64,000 bases of DNA from Wyeomyia smithii (Eukaryota > Arthropoda > Insecta > Diptera > Culicidae): assembly GCF_029784165.1 (NCBI RefSeq), contig NC_073694.1, positions 38,111,006-38,175,005 on the forward strand, given 5' to 3'. Below, one piece after another: positions 35,480 through 47,888 of the stretch (position 1 is its first letter; every line of letters begins with the position of its first letter). Below the pieces are notes generated by a model that was not told the origin of the DNA, searched no databases, and was given only the letters and a program-made list of their open reading frames with translations. Both the position numbers and the translations under genes were made by a program.

Positions 35480-37690
35480 CGCTGGTAAACAAACAGCTGT
35501 TCAAAACAACATGCAACAGTATCTCAAGAAATGTCGACATACTAATTTACAAATCAGCTCAAATAATTAAATGCCAAAGCGAAATAAAGAAAATCATTGC
35601 AGAAAACCACGATACCCCTTCGGGAGAATACGTAGGTACTAAGACTTATAAAACAGTTAAGAAGTTCATATTATTGGACAAATATGACATCAATAATTAA
35701 AAATTATGTCAAAAACTGTGGAAAATGTAAACAAAACAAACATTCTATAAAACTAAAGAAGCTTTTGTTAAAACTACAACTCCTATAAAAGCCTTTGATA
35801 TCGTATTAATAGATACGATAGGACCTTTTACGAAATCCACTAATGGAAATCGTTACGCATTGACCGCACAATGTGAATTAACTAAATTCATCATAATAGT
35901 ACCTATAAAGGATAAACAGGCAAAAACTCTAGCGAAAGCATTTGATGAAAATTGCATCCTTCTACACGGTTGCCCATCGATCAATAAATCAGACATGGGA
36001 ACCGAGTACAAGAATGAAATATTTCAACATATTTGTACATTTTTATCTATAGAACAAAAATTTTCAACTGCTTATCATCCAGAAACTATAAGCAGGCTGG
36101 AAAGAAATCATCGTTGCCTTAACGAGTTTCTACGCCAATTTATAAATGAACAACACGACGATTGGGACAGTTGGTTACAATATTATGTATTTTGTTACAA
36201 TACCACTCCAAATTCCACACATCAATACACACCATTCGAACTCAGGGTGGCCACTCAAAACCCGAAATTAAATTCCCGGTTCGTTCAAATATTTTTCCTG
36301 GTTAATTGTACTTTTGAATTCTGTAGTTTTCCATGCAGTTAAAGAATAAAAAAGCGTGATTTTCGATTTACATCTCAATATGCTCTAAGTCACATCTTGA
36401 CGTGTTCAGCCTTATTGGAATCAAGAGATATAGTTGCAAAAAATCGAAAAATGCGACGGATGTCACCTTTCCGAGAGGAGATGTCTACAAGTATCTTATA
36501 AACAACGCATATAATACTCATTACCGAGGAATCCTAGGCCAAATTAAGTTTGAAGGAATCGTTTTTACCTCAACCAGATAAGATTCAATATATAAAAGAG
36601 TATTTTCATAACACTTAAAACACGTTACTTCAGCAGCTCACGCATCTCCTCATCAATATCAATTTCGTGTCCACCTCCGGCACCTGTACTGTATCGCACA
36701 CCAAGCGCTGCGCTACAAGACTGTCTTTTTCCAAATTCATGACTACGCACTCCTTGTTCACGGAGAAACCTTGCTTTAACGTGGCATTGCCATGCGATAG
36801 AATCAGAATCCTTTCGATAAACACAGTAAAGTTAGGAAGTTACTTGCCTGAAGCAGCTATCAGATCTCTACAAAAAGTATCAAGGTAGGAAGTCAGCAGT
36901 GTCTTCGTCGAATGCATACTCAATAGTTGTGAGTATTCTTGGCGACATCTATCAGCTACAGTTCCCGCGAGATTATCGTTGTGAACCATTTGCTCTGGGC
37001 AAAATTCGAGCCATTTGAATGCTACTTCCGGGGAGCTTACCTTGGTCAAGTTAGCTTCCAAGAGAAAGATGAATAAAAACAAAAAAACTGTTTTATGCAC
37101 TGTAAGATATATCAGCCATCTTTTCCGGGTCACACGACTAGTCTTTTTTTGGTTAAGTATTCGAGGAAACTTACTTAAGAAATTTTGGTCTTGTGATCGC
37201 CATGAGATGGCTGCAAAAAATGGGTTTGTATGGCACAATCCCACCTCCACTGGCACAATCTCACCCCGGCTTGTAATGTTCAGTGAAATTCCCGGTTTTT
37301 CCCCGGTTTTTCCCGGTTCCAAACGATTCCAGGTTTTTTCCCGGTTGGGTGGCCACCCTGCGAACTTTTATTCGGTAGACAGGCAAATATCCCAAAATCA
37401 CTTGATTAGAGTATTCACAGTAGAACCAATATATAACTATGATTCGTACCTACTATTTAGAATTAAAATTCAAGATACAATCAGCAGTCAAAAACACTAG
37501 AGATGCATTGAACATATCCAAACATGGAAGAATCAAAGCACAAGAGAGAAATACAAATCCAATCAAAATTGATATAGGCGAAATAATGTGGCTTAAAAAC
37601 GAAAACAGAAGAAAATTAGACCCCCCCCCCTTTCAATCTTGAAAGTCAAACATAAATAACAAAAGGTCGACCACCAGCAAAGTGCATGTC
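35480..37690 (+). mobile_element. Gypsy-type LTR element fragment 2 (integrase), interrupted by hAT-like insert
   Basis: A second, distinct gypsy-like integrase occupies the plus strand. A degenerate HHCC zinc-binding region lies at about 35560-35740, and the core domain is in the 160-residue frame 35860-36342 (NKSDMGTEYKNEIF, then STAYHPETISRLERNH, with Asp and Glu of a DDE-like core). The frame stops being integrase at 36243, where a 1.1-kb DNA transposon is inserted, and integrase-like sequence resumes at 37361. Upstream pol domains and LTRs are missing. It diverges from fragment 1, so this is not a simple duplication. Confidence 0.8.
36243..37360 (-). mobile_element. hAT-like element inserted in gypsy integrase
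   Basis: The ends CAGGGTGGCCACTC and GGGTGGCCACCCTG are inverted repeats. The host sequence CGAACT is present at both junctions (36237-36242 and 37361-37366), with a possible 8-bp duplication carrying one mismatch. The right subterminal region has repeated CCCGGTTTTT units. The minus strand carries transposase-like remnants: 36824-36630 includes SHGNATLKQGFSVNKE, similar to the conserved C-terminal dimerisation block of hAT-type transposases, and 37322-36840 may hold upstream parts. The 1.1-kb length and stops indicate an internally deleted, nonautonomous copy. Confidence 0.75.
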
Positions 37691-39480
37691 ATGCAAAGAC
37701 GGCTTCGCTGGTCGACCCTTAACATTACTTTTTGACTTAAAACGAAGCGCACCCAGCGCAAGGTCTCAAATTGCATAACCGGCATAAACTAACCGAGGCA
37801 AAACATATGATTGCAATCCTCAGCCAAAATTGTTTGTCACACGTCCGTTCCAGACATCTCACTCTAGCAATAATAAAGAATGTAATAAAGATTACCTACA
37901 TATTGATTTTGTAGCGCAACATTCAGTTGGCTATTTAAAGCTAAGATTTTCAAATAAAGAGCAATTCAGTCTGGAGAAGTATCCAGTAAAAGATCCATCC
38001 AGGACCTATCCTTATTGCGATCCGTTTTACGGACACCGTATCAAAAGAAAGTCCTAGAGCGATCCCGAAAGGGACACCGCTCATAAATCCGCTTGAGTCT
38101 GGTGTCATAGTCGTCCGCGAAGTTCGGTTCATCGAGAGTTCCTACGAGAGCAAGTACAAACTTATTATAATACAACCAGAGAGTTATTTACGACGGTAAT
38201 CTGGAAGCGTGGTGAGAACCAGTAGTACAAACGGAAGAAATCGATGAGTTCTTGCGGTGAATAACGTTATGGAAGTGCCATTCCCGGTGGCTACATACAG
38301 GACTGGGATGACTGCACTGATGCTAGGTGGCGGTCTGATTCGATATCCGCACCCCGGAAGGAGAACATGCGCTGATGTTAGAGAAAAGCTGCTCATCTAT
38401 GAGAACGCGGTCAATTTAGTTTGTTTCAGGTGACTGTGGATATTCTTGAGGCCGAAAAAGGTGTTTCTAATCAACAGACCTCGGGAAAACTACGAAGTTG
38501 ATGCATCGTTTGCCGTTGTTTTTGTGTCGATGTGTAGGCTTTGGGGCCCTATCACCGGTCCATACATCATGTTCCTACCGACAAGAGCGTTCATTCTTTC
38601 ACGTTCCCGATGACGATCTGGATCTGGCCATGGAGGGCAGTTGCCTAGGGCCATACTGAATGTATCGAGTTACATTTTTTAAATTGGTGTGTATTTGCTT
38701 AGGTTGGTTGCCTTACCACCGCTACCCTACCAAGTCATGGGACTGCCATCTTGAATATAGCTTTCGAGGGAACACGTTCCAAACTCAGCCGCCCGCTTCG
38801 GGTCAGACGCTGTCGTTTGTTTCTCAGCCTTTTGTTTATAATTTCACTATTTATTTAGGGTACAATCGAGCCAAATTTACTATTCTCGATTTTTACACCA
38901 TTCTGAGTAGATAGAATTGATTCTTCCAATTTTTTTACCATATTAAGAGGTTTTCTAAACTAATTTTATGCGCGGCAAATAAATTAACAGTCTTATTTTT
39001 GTTTACGGTCGTTACTGTTAGTGCCATTTTCGAACGAGAATAGTTTTAGCTTGCATTACAATTTTAGAGCAGCGTTCACTGCACAACATGGAACCATCAC
39101 CAATCGATTCTTTGCGTTTTTTTATTTGCGTAAAACAGGTATCCTGCATAACTCCAACCTAGCGACGTCTATATAGAGACGACTATAAAATTTCTGAAAT
39201 TTATTGTCTAATAATTTCGCTCCACAGAAAAACTAGTTCAATATTAAAAAAACATGTGACACATAATCACCGCCAAACTACTTACACTTCATCCTGTAAG
39301 ACAACACTGCACTCGGCTGGAATGTGGTTCGTAGTCTAGAACAATTGCGTCCTGAAACAGTTCTAACGTTACGCTACGATTTCATTAAAATTCAGATACT
39401 GCTATTTTATACCTGGACCGTTTGCTTCAATTATCATATAATAGTTGCTAAAATTACCTGAACCCATTCAGTTAGGCAAA
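37691..39480. other. Intergenic DNA with possible retroelement debris
   Basis: The plus strand around 38080-38170 reads like a short degraded retroelement protein segment (VREVRFIES), possibly copia-like, at low confidence. The rest has no recognised gene. Two AATAAA motifs on the minus strand (39205-39200 and 39126-39121) could serve as polyadenylation signals for Pcl. Confidence 0.35.
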
Positions 39481-39504
39481 AAAAAAAAAATAAAGTTAAA
39501 CCTA

Positions 39505-42500
39505 CTACATCAACTGTGGCGCTGGGCAGCCCTCCCACTCGATCAGATACTGCACTTTGCCGGAGAGCGAAACCCGCTTCCCTTTGATGACGAACTTTTC
39601 ACCGCTGAGAATGCGGTGAGCGGCGCCAAAGTACAAATTAAGCGAAGATTGGAGATCAGTCCCGTTGTTAGTCGGGGTGGTAGCGCCGTTCGAGACGGAC
39701 CCTGACCCGTTCTTAACCGGAGAATCGGGTAAGCTGGTAGTCAGAGAGCCGCTTACCTGTACCGCAGACGGAGCGCTGGTTCGCCTGCTGGATTCGGCAT
39801 AGTTGCGCTCTTGACGCTGTCGCAGCCGTCGACCGTGGATTGGGCTCTTTTTCTGCGGCCCGGCCTGCGAGCTTGCGATTAGCTGTAGACTAGCCGGTGA
39901 CGAAGAGGATGAGGTGGCAGTGATTGTAGCAGCGACGGGAAGTGCTGCCTGAGGAACCATCGTATTTGGCTGCACATTAGCGGAGTATGAACAGCTTGGT
40001 GGTGTGCTGCTTCCTGAGGAAGACGTTGAGGGCAGAAACGAGTTGAGCGCTATCTGACTGGTCCAACCGCCGGTGTCGACCGGTTGAGAAAATAGCGAAG
40101 CTATAAGGCTAGACGATTGACCTTGTTGGGGTATTGTTGCTCCTGGACCGGCAATAGCGGTTATTGTCGAACCGATAACCTACGAAAGAGAAATAGTGTA
40201 ATAAATTGGTTATGGGACAGCAGCAGCCAATTTGGCACTTACCGAACTTTTTCGGAACTTCCTTCGCTTGCTTTTGGATCCGTTCAGAATGTCTCGCGCA
40301 CTAAGCCTCCTTTTTACGATGCGCGCGACACGCATTTCTCCGTTTATTAGATTACTACCTATATGACTAAGATTACTGGTACTAGCCTTCTGCATCAAGT
40401 CTTTTGTTTCGTTGTTCTTCAACTGCCCTGTGCCGGCACCGGCACCAGCGCCAACACCGGTACCGGTTGCCGTTGTAGGCTGATGGAAGGGGTTATTTTT
40501 TCCACTGAAATCTTTGGGATGTGGTATGATCAAATCCAGTGTATTCCGTGAGGTATCATCCGATGATTCATATATGTCCAGCGATTTCTCGCTGTCGGTT
40601 TTTTTGTTTCGCGATTTGAATGCCCGCCGATTTCCACTAAGCCCACTGATGATACTACCCGTTTCGCTTTGCGTTTTGGAACAATTTCCAGCAGGGCCGA
40701 ATTGGAAACCGTCCTTGGCGTTGGAACTAAACAGCGAATCGCTTAAATTTGAACTAGAATTTTTCCCTGTACTGGTTAATATTGCAACACTGTTCGGCCG
40801 AGTCTGATCACCGAGGACTACCGGTGGATCGCAGCTATCACCGCTAGCGCGTACTTCGACTGGAAGCTCGCCGATGCCAGCACCGACCTGAGCGTCGTAA
40901 TCGGAGCTGTTCTCCTCTGCGGTTGTGTCGGAAACTTCCGAGGCATCATCTTCAGTTACTAGTGGAGAGCAGTAGTTGACACCGGTCATTTTCTCGCGAC
41001 TCAGTGCATCGTTAACAAATGATTTTTCTAGGGCTCTAAAATTAAGAATTGGGATTTGAGCATTGCAAAAACAAAAAATGGTAGGATACTTACACTCTAG
41101 GCAAAAACCGATAAATTCGATTTTCTTTAGACATATGCGTTAGAATGTGTTCGGTAATAATTTGCCCAGGTATCAGCAGCACGTTCGGTGGACTGGGCGG
41201 TCCCGGGAGGCGTAGGGTCCACATGGTGCTTCCCTCTCCAGTGCACTTGAAGCGCACTCTATCATTGGTCAACGTTTGCGTTATGATTTCTTTTCTTGCG
41301 TTGGGTGACAACTTCGTCATCTAGAGTTGATAAAAGAGTGGTGAAATTAAAATAATATTTTTGTTTTTAAAAGCTACTATCCAACCTGGTCTTGCATCTG
41401 CAGAGCCCTCCAGTTATCCTCCACATAGGGCGCGATAGCTTTCGTTACGTCGTAGAAGCGCTTGCCATTACGAACGATCAAATTGTACAGTATTAAGTGG
41501 ATTAGGTCAGACCAGCACATCTCCAGCCGCCGCACAAACTCGTGCCCGTGGTTACAAATAGAGCAAATGAAAAAGTAAAAACGATCACCCAGAAAAATCG
41601 GATACTGTAGGCTGCGGATGCATCGACCATGAAACCACTGTTGACAACGGCAGCATTGAATCATTTCCCTCAGCCAATCGCCATCGTCTCCACAGTAGCA
41701 ATAGTGCTGCTCGGTGTTTACGCGGTGCAGGGCGTCCCAGTTAAGCGTATCGATCTGCGAATAGAATATGTTGTTAATATAAAGAAGCTTGATGGACTTC
41801 ACGTGCTACATACATTATATGGAAGTTGAGATTTGTTGGTAAGTGGATCCAATGATTCTGACAAAACACCGGAACACACGTAACGGATATCCTTCTTTTT
41901 GCCGTTTGGTGACGTACACCTGAAATAAAAAAAAAAATATTACAAAAATCTTAACTTTAAACAGTTAAACCACTTACATTCGACAGAACCAGTACCCATT
42001 GCGTTCGAAATTTCCGTCCATACATTTGACGTGATATCCGCGGCCGCAGTTCTCGCAAACCTCCACGCAATCGCTGGCATTGTATCGCTTACACACTACA
42101 CAAACTGGTGAATCGTCCGCTTCGCTACTGCTCAGCTTTGTTAGCTCACGGAAGTCCGACCAACTTTCTGTGTTATCGTTAAAACGCACTAAACACTGGC
42201 CCGATCCGATCGCAATAACCGTTCCTAGGTAGAAGCGACCGTCCTTGTTCTCCACCAGTACGTCCTCCTGTAGCTTGAACTTCGTTCCGTTTTTTTCCGG
42301 TGTGACTGGTAGTTGTCCTAGGGAGGATGTCGTTGAGTCCGGTTCCAAGTCAATACTGGATCGTTTCTCACTACCACTAGACTTTGTTAAATCTACTTGC
42401 TGCTGCTGTTGTGGCTCATTGAAATGGTTGTTGATACAAATATTGATTCGATCTAGTACTACCGTCGATTGTGCGGAACTCTCGTTTACGGAGCTAGGCG

Positions 42501-42864
42501 AAGACTTACTTTGGTGGGAGGTCAAAATTGTTATGGAACTGTTGTTTAGTGTGCTCGAAGGACTTCCACCGCTGCCCGAAGGCATCTGTTGCAGTTGTTG
42601 CTGATGGTATGAACCAGCATGATTACCGTTAAGGAACTCTTGAATAATAATTTGCTGTTTGGTTGATTGGCTGTTGATTGTCGGTACAGATTGATCCAAT
42701 TGCTTATACGGACGAAACGAATTGTGGGTAGCGGTGGCACTTTCTTTAATCGCTAGCAACGGATTGTCCACTACTGTCGAGGGAAGGCTGCCATATACGT
42801 GAGGGTGTGTCAGCGAGGACATAGCATTCGGCGACAGAAACTGATCTCTGTTGTTAGTGGACAT
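39505..42864 (-). CDS. Pcl: Polycomb-like, PRC2 accessory protein (PHF1/MTF2/PHF19 family)
   Basis: Six coding exons on the minus strand, 42864-41978, 41919-41814, 41754-41386, 41320-41094, 41035-40243 and 40179-39505, join in frame to 1018 residues. This is close to the Drosophila protein's length. The product recruits PRC2 to chromatin in the nucleus. Domains in order: a Ser/Gln-rich N-terminus; a Tudor domain at about 195-244 (GRFYLGTVIAIG, CLVRFND); PHD1 from about 254 (CVVCKRYNASDC...CENCGRGYHVKC); PHD2 from about 350 (CYCGDDGDW...CCRCQQWFHGRC); an extended winged-helix-like region to about 520; a low-complexity stretch with a basic KSKRRKFRK patch; and a C-terminal chromo-like segment (KVQYLIEWEG) just before the stop. 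The Tudor aromatic cage looks incomplete. All donors are GT and acceptors AG. Any 5' UTR exon lies further upstream. Confidence 0.93.
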
Positions 42865-44270
42865 TCCGTTGAGCCTCCTTTTTTAAGCTATTTAATGTTG
42901 ACAGTCTGTTGAGAAATTAAAAAAAAACTAAATTGAATATCTATCAAAACTATTAAATTTACACAAAACAGATGAATAATTGCAATTATATTTCAACTTC
43001 GTAAGATATGTTTCGCTCAGAGTAAATTCCAGGAAAACTTCAGAAAAAAAAGCAATTAAATCCCCGTTTACGGAAAGACATGCGAGAGCAAAACAAAAAA
43101 AAATGTCGCGTCTCTGTTGGTTGGTGTAAGGAACGGGAAAACAGCGGCCATACGCGATCACATATTAACGCCTACTTCACACCCCCGCGGACTCCACAAG
43201 ACTCAGCTCAGGTCTACTATCAGCATGCATTTTTGCCTCGTTCCATCGTACCAACATTCGAACGTTCGTTTGATGGGTGGGGAAGAACGATAGGCGATGT
43301 GGGAAGGGTGGCAACTTGCGCTCTGCACGTACATCAGCGGAATTTGAGCTTTTTTTTTATTTTCATCTTTGAAATTTGCCTTCGTTGCCGTTTCGCTCCT
43401 ACTTACACCTTGGCCAAGAAGCTCGTAAAATGAATCTAACGCTAATTATGCAATTTCAGCTCGTTCGATCGGAGCCCCGTCAATTAAGCAGACAGCGAAA
43501 AATTTGAATTGCCTTTGCTTTTCGAGGGCAAACACTTGCAGGAAGACATTACTGTTGGCGCCCTGAGTGAAGTTTTCTTTTCATTGCTTTCTCATGTCTT
43601 TTTCCACTCGACTGTCTAGTGAGAGTCGAAGTCGTGTGAAGCAGCTTACGAGAAAATGATTTTGGGACCTAACTTTTCTGTTTCTTACCTGCTAAACTAT
43701 TTACTTCCATTGATGGGTAACAGATTCACCGAACTACACAATTTCTATAGTAGAACAACAGGGATTACCCTTGAATATCAGATAAAAATTCCAGCGGCAA
43801 CAGCGGTTGCCATATTTTTCCACTGACACTTTTGCTTGCTGCTCGAATCTCGAATCGAAGTCAAACGAAATATCAGCGAATGTGGAATAGAGAAAAGAGG
43901 TCGGAGAACGTATAGAAGGGCGGAAATTATTTTTGACAGCCTTACAGCGGAGTTGCTGTTTATATAAAGGTGCGGGATATTCACCGTCGCTCATTTCAAA
44001 CTAAAACGAGGTGAGAATATTGTTTCATTGAAACCGTAAAAACATGGTGTTTTTACTGTAGGCTTGCAATCGGTTTTTGTCAGTACCGTAATTTAACAAC
44101 GTTTTTTGTTGTTGAATCCACCACCAACAATAATTTTACCATTTAAAATATTGACAGTGACTTCTAAGTATATGTGAAAAAATTCCTTAAAATTTGGGTG
44201 CTATGATACATAACAACAGAATTTTCTAATGTTCTGGACACACATTTAATGTAAAATTGATGTATTTACA
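42865..44270. other. Upstream region of Pcl
   Basis: About 1.4 kb between the Pcl start codon and the MITE cluster. It has a GC-richer part near 43130-43330 and small ORFs (43080-43433 +, 43994-43734 -) without recognised domains. It likely holds the Pcl promoter and 5' UTR, but I could not place a start site. Confidence 0.35.
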
Positions 44271-44716
44271 ATTGGGTTGTTTAGATACTCACGGATTTCT
44301 GATTTTTATATATCAGCTAGAAGAGTTTAATTTTCTGAGCAAAATGTGATGTTTTAAGTTTTTATTATAGTTGTCCTTCGATTAGCGAATTAAATCGCTA
44401 CAATGATCAGTTTTTTATATCATCTGAAAGATCTGCATTTTCTAAGTAAAACGTGATTTTCAAAAAATTCTATCGTTGTCCTTCAAATTTTAAATCACGA
44501 TTTAACACTGCTCGAAATCGTTACAATGACAGTTCGCTCATATACCTGGCCATATATTAACTGTCATTGTAGCGATTTGGAGCGAATTTTAATTCTTTAT
44601 TTAAAAATCGAAGGATAATGAGGTGAAATTTCAAAAAATTACGTTTTGTTCAGAAAATTACACTCTTTCAGATGATATATAAAAATCGGAAATTCGTGAA
44701 TAGCTAAACAACTCAA
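44271..44716. mobile_element. Foldback MITE, TTGGGTTGTTTAGCTAT family, composite copy
   Basis: The copy starts AATTGGGTTGTTTAGATACT, proceeds through CACGGATTTCTGATTTTTAT, and ends with the inverse (TAGCTAAACAACTCAATT). The body contains the family motif GTTGTCCTTCGATTTT and its inverse, so the unit folds back on itself. The left part appears duplicated (the TATATCAnCT and TTGTCCTTC motifs occur twice before the turn), which suggests a nested or partly duplicated copy. Confidence 0.75.
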
Positions 44717-45030
44717 TTGGGTTGTTTAGCTTTTCACGGATTTCTGATTTTTATATATAACAGAGTGTAATTATCTGAGCAAAACGTGATTTTTAAAATT
44801 TTTTTTATCATTGTCCTTCGATTTTCAAATGAAGGTTAAAAAATCTCTCTAAATCGCCAGAATGACAGTTCGCTCATATACCAACTGTCATTGTAGCGAT
44901 TTCGAGCAGTTTTATTCATGATTTAAAAACCGAAGAACAACGATAGGAATTTTTTGAAAATCAGGTTTTGCTTAGAAAATGCAGCCCTTTCAGATGATAT
45001 AAAAAACTGATATAGCTTAACAACCCAATT
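44714..45030. mobile_element. Foldback MITE, TTGGGTTGTTTAGCTAT family, copy 2
   Basis: A unit of about 317 bp begins AATTGGGTTGTTTAGC and ends AACCCAATT, with near-inverse halves carrying TTGTCCTTCGATTTTCAAAT and its complement. It abuts copy 1 and shares the AATT at the boundary. Confidence 0.8.
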
Positions 45031-45711
45031 CCGGCTGTAGCACTAAGAAAAATGGCAGCAGCTCGTTCACGAGAATGACAGCAGTTTTGCCGAAACACGG
45101 CAAGTTTTAAGCCTGTATTACACTCTTTGACCAAGCGTCAAATATTTGTCACTTTTTGACAGAAAATTTGGTCAAAGACAATTGTTTGTCACTCTCCAAT
45201 TTTAACATGGGGCAAACACGGGCAAACAACAACCATGATATCAAATTAATTTGACCATTATGTCAGAAGGTCAAATATTTGACCATTAGAATTTTACTGA
45301 TCGAACTCTGCAGGTTGTCTATCAGAATTCAAAATAGATTTCCTGTCAGAGCAGGTGTGCCTCAAGGTTCTGTCTTGGGCCCAGTCCTGTATAACATATT
45401 CACTTCAGATCTTCCTGATTTGCCTCCAGGATGCACAAAGTCATTGTTCTGCGATGACACAAGCATTTCCGTAAAAGGAAAAAGCCTTCGTGTCATATGC
45501 AGTCGATTGCAGAAAAGTTTAGATATTTTTTCTTCCTACTTGCAAAAGTGGAAAATCTCTCCCAATGCTTCTAAAACTCAAATGATAATTTTTCCGCATA
45601 AGCCTAGGGCTTCTTTCCTCAAGCCAAACAATAATCACGTTGTCAAGATGAATGGGGTTATTTTAAGTTGGTCTGACAAGGTTAAGTACTTGGGACTAAT
45701 TTACAATAAAT

Positions 45712-47888
45712 AGTAGGATGGTGGTATCCGGGATACGACCGCATAGTTGACGTAGGACTACAGTAGTTTTATATTTCTATTTGAGGATCTGTTTGATTTG
45801 AGCTCGTTAGCTCGTTTTACTTTTGGCACGGATCGATTTTTGCACACATGTGACAAATCAGCGATTATGTCTAAACACATTTCATAGTCTTCTTGATTAT
45901 TTCAACCAATTTAAGCTCAACATCTTTCAAAAGAAGGGTATTTTGGTTCTTTATGTTGCCGAAGCGAAAGACCGGAATCGGTAAAACGGTTCCTGGAACA
46001 TGATCGGAACATGTGCCGGTAATATGTATAATGATCATGATCTAAGCAGTACTAAGTCTCTAATTACTCGGGTAGTACAGTAACTATTCGCTAACTGGGC
46101 ACGCTTTACATGGCTTTTTTTTTAACTGGGCGCTCGCTAACTGGAAGGATTCCCAGTTAAAAAGACAACAAACGTCAAATATATAAACGAACGGGGGCAT
46201 GTAGATTGGGAACGAAAACTGAAAAATTTAAGTTTTTCTAATCGAGCATATTTAAAATACAAAAACAATATTATAGCTGATAAATGTACTCGCAACATAA
46301 AACTAAAGTTTAAAAGCTTTATTTGAAAGATAAGTTTGTAGTTGTGGCTTCTCTATTTGGTGATCAACTTGAGAACGGAAGTTAGCCATCGAACTCCCCC
46401 TCGGCGTTTAGATGATATCCCAGTTAGCGAGCTGATTTTAATAACTGGGAACGGCTCGTCGCCCAGTTAGCGAACAGTTGCTATAATATCAAGTATCTAG
46501 GTCATCAGCATCAATTCATCAAGCGACACCTCAAACGACTTGGAACTAAAACTAGTTCATTGGTGGAAATATCTATGGAAAAACGTCATGAAAAGAGAAC
46601 CGTTCATTTTTGACAGATTCTGCCATGTCGTGTTTGGCAAAATCACGCCGTTTGATTTTAATTTTTTTTATTTTGATTATTTATTTGCAGCACTCTATTT
46701 CAGAAGAAAAAATATTTTTTTCAACATTGATGAATACCTTTTGTTCTAATACAGTCAATTTTCTTCAATACGCGAAAAGGCAAGCTTCTATGAAGACCTA
46801 AATTGAGTACGATTTAGTAGGAATTAAACAATATTTATTTTTCTTGTGAAAGATGGCTCACTCTCCGATCACCAAGCGGCAAAGATGTCACAGAATAAAA
46901 TATTCCTGCAGTTACAAGTTCGTGGAAAAAATAACGATAAAAAATTACAGTATTTAAACAAAAATGTACATTCACAGAAAATTTAAAATGGACATTAGAA
47001 AAACAGAGTGTAGAGTTCAAAAATAAACAATGCATTTTAACTGTACAATGAACCTAATTTATATACTCGGCTATCTGCCTCTACCGACACGTACAGAATT
47101 TTGCTGTCCCCGGTGGCACAGCGTATTTTGCGGCACCCGAATAATCATATCGAATTATGATATTTGCTACAACATATACGAAACAAGAAGAAGAAGAAGA
47201 TACCTACGCGTTAACCCAACACGCCCTACAATGCGTCGACAGCGGCAATGTAGTCTCCACTTGGCTTGCCTGCACACAAATGACTATCGAGTTCTACTGC
47301 ACTGATAGACGACGAGTGATCGGCGCTCTAGTCATACATTGCTCGGTGCAGTACTGTTGCCTGTGCCAGCATGTTTTCCTTCAAGACATCAGTTTTGATA
47401 ACATTCTAATCGCAGAACGTAAAACTGTCTGATATTGGAGGTGGTTACGAACTTTCCGAAAAAAGCTTCACCTTCAAGACATCAAAATAGTCTAGGCTCA
47501 TGGAAGCTAACATTAGTTGACCTATTGGGACGGGGAGATTCTGTCAATTTTTTTTTTCACTGCTATACAGGATATCACAGCAAGCAGTTGGTGTCTACTC
47601 ATGAAGTCTGTGCCAGGGGTGCTCGCATGTGATTAATACATTGTTCGTGAAAATTCGACCTTGAAACTTTTATGAAATTTTCACTGTTAAACAATGAAAT
47701 GATAATGATAACTAAGCAATCACAAAATTGTCCATCATTTTATCAATTCAAAGACATATTGATTATTGTAATCCATCATGTGGTTACATCAGCATTACCG
47801 TTTGAAATCTTTCATTTCAACGTTACAACTTGGTTTTAGTTTTCGCAGAATGTATCTCGATATAGTGCGATTAGACGTAGTCCTACGT
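45712..47888. mobile_element. 2.2-kb repeat with conserved ends, copy 2
   Basis: The ends TAGTAGGATGGTGGTATCCG (with ATACGACCGCATAGTTGACGT just inside) and CGATATAGTGCGATTAGACG (then TAGTCCTACGTCAAAAA) match those of the repeat at 20155-22336. It sits exactly between the two halves of the LINE RT. The interior carries a further MITE at 46078-46483 and small nonconserved ORFs at about 47030-47630. Confidence 0.65.
46078..46483. mobile_element. TA-flanked MITE nested in the 2.2-kb repeat
   Basis: The left end is CAGTAACTATTCGCTAACTG. The right end, GCCCAGTTAGCGAACAGTTG to 46483, is its near-inverse. Each side is flanked by TA (46076-46077 and 46484-46485). The form fits pogo or mariner-type MITEs. 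The inner text repeats AACTGGG in both orientations. No protein is encoded. Confidence 0.8.

Noticed and set aside
37015..37500. 161-residue plus-strand ORF
   Set aside because: It crosses the right end of the hAT-like insert into gypsy sequence and is opposite the transposase-like strand; a chance frame.
42245..42604. 119-residue plus-strand ORF
   Set aside because: Antisense shadow of the Pcl first exon.
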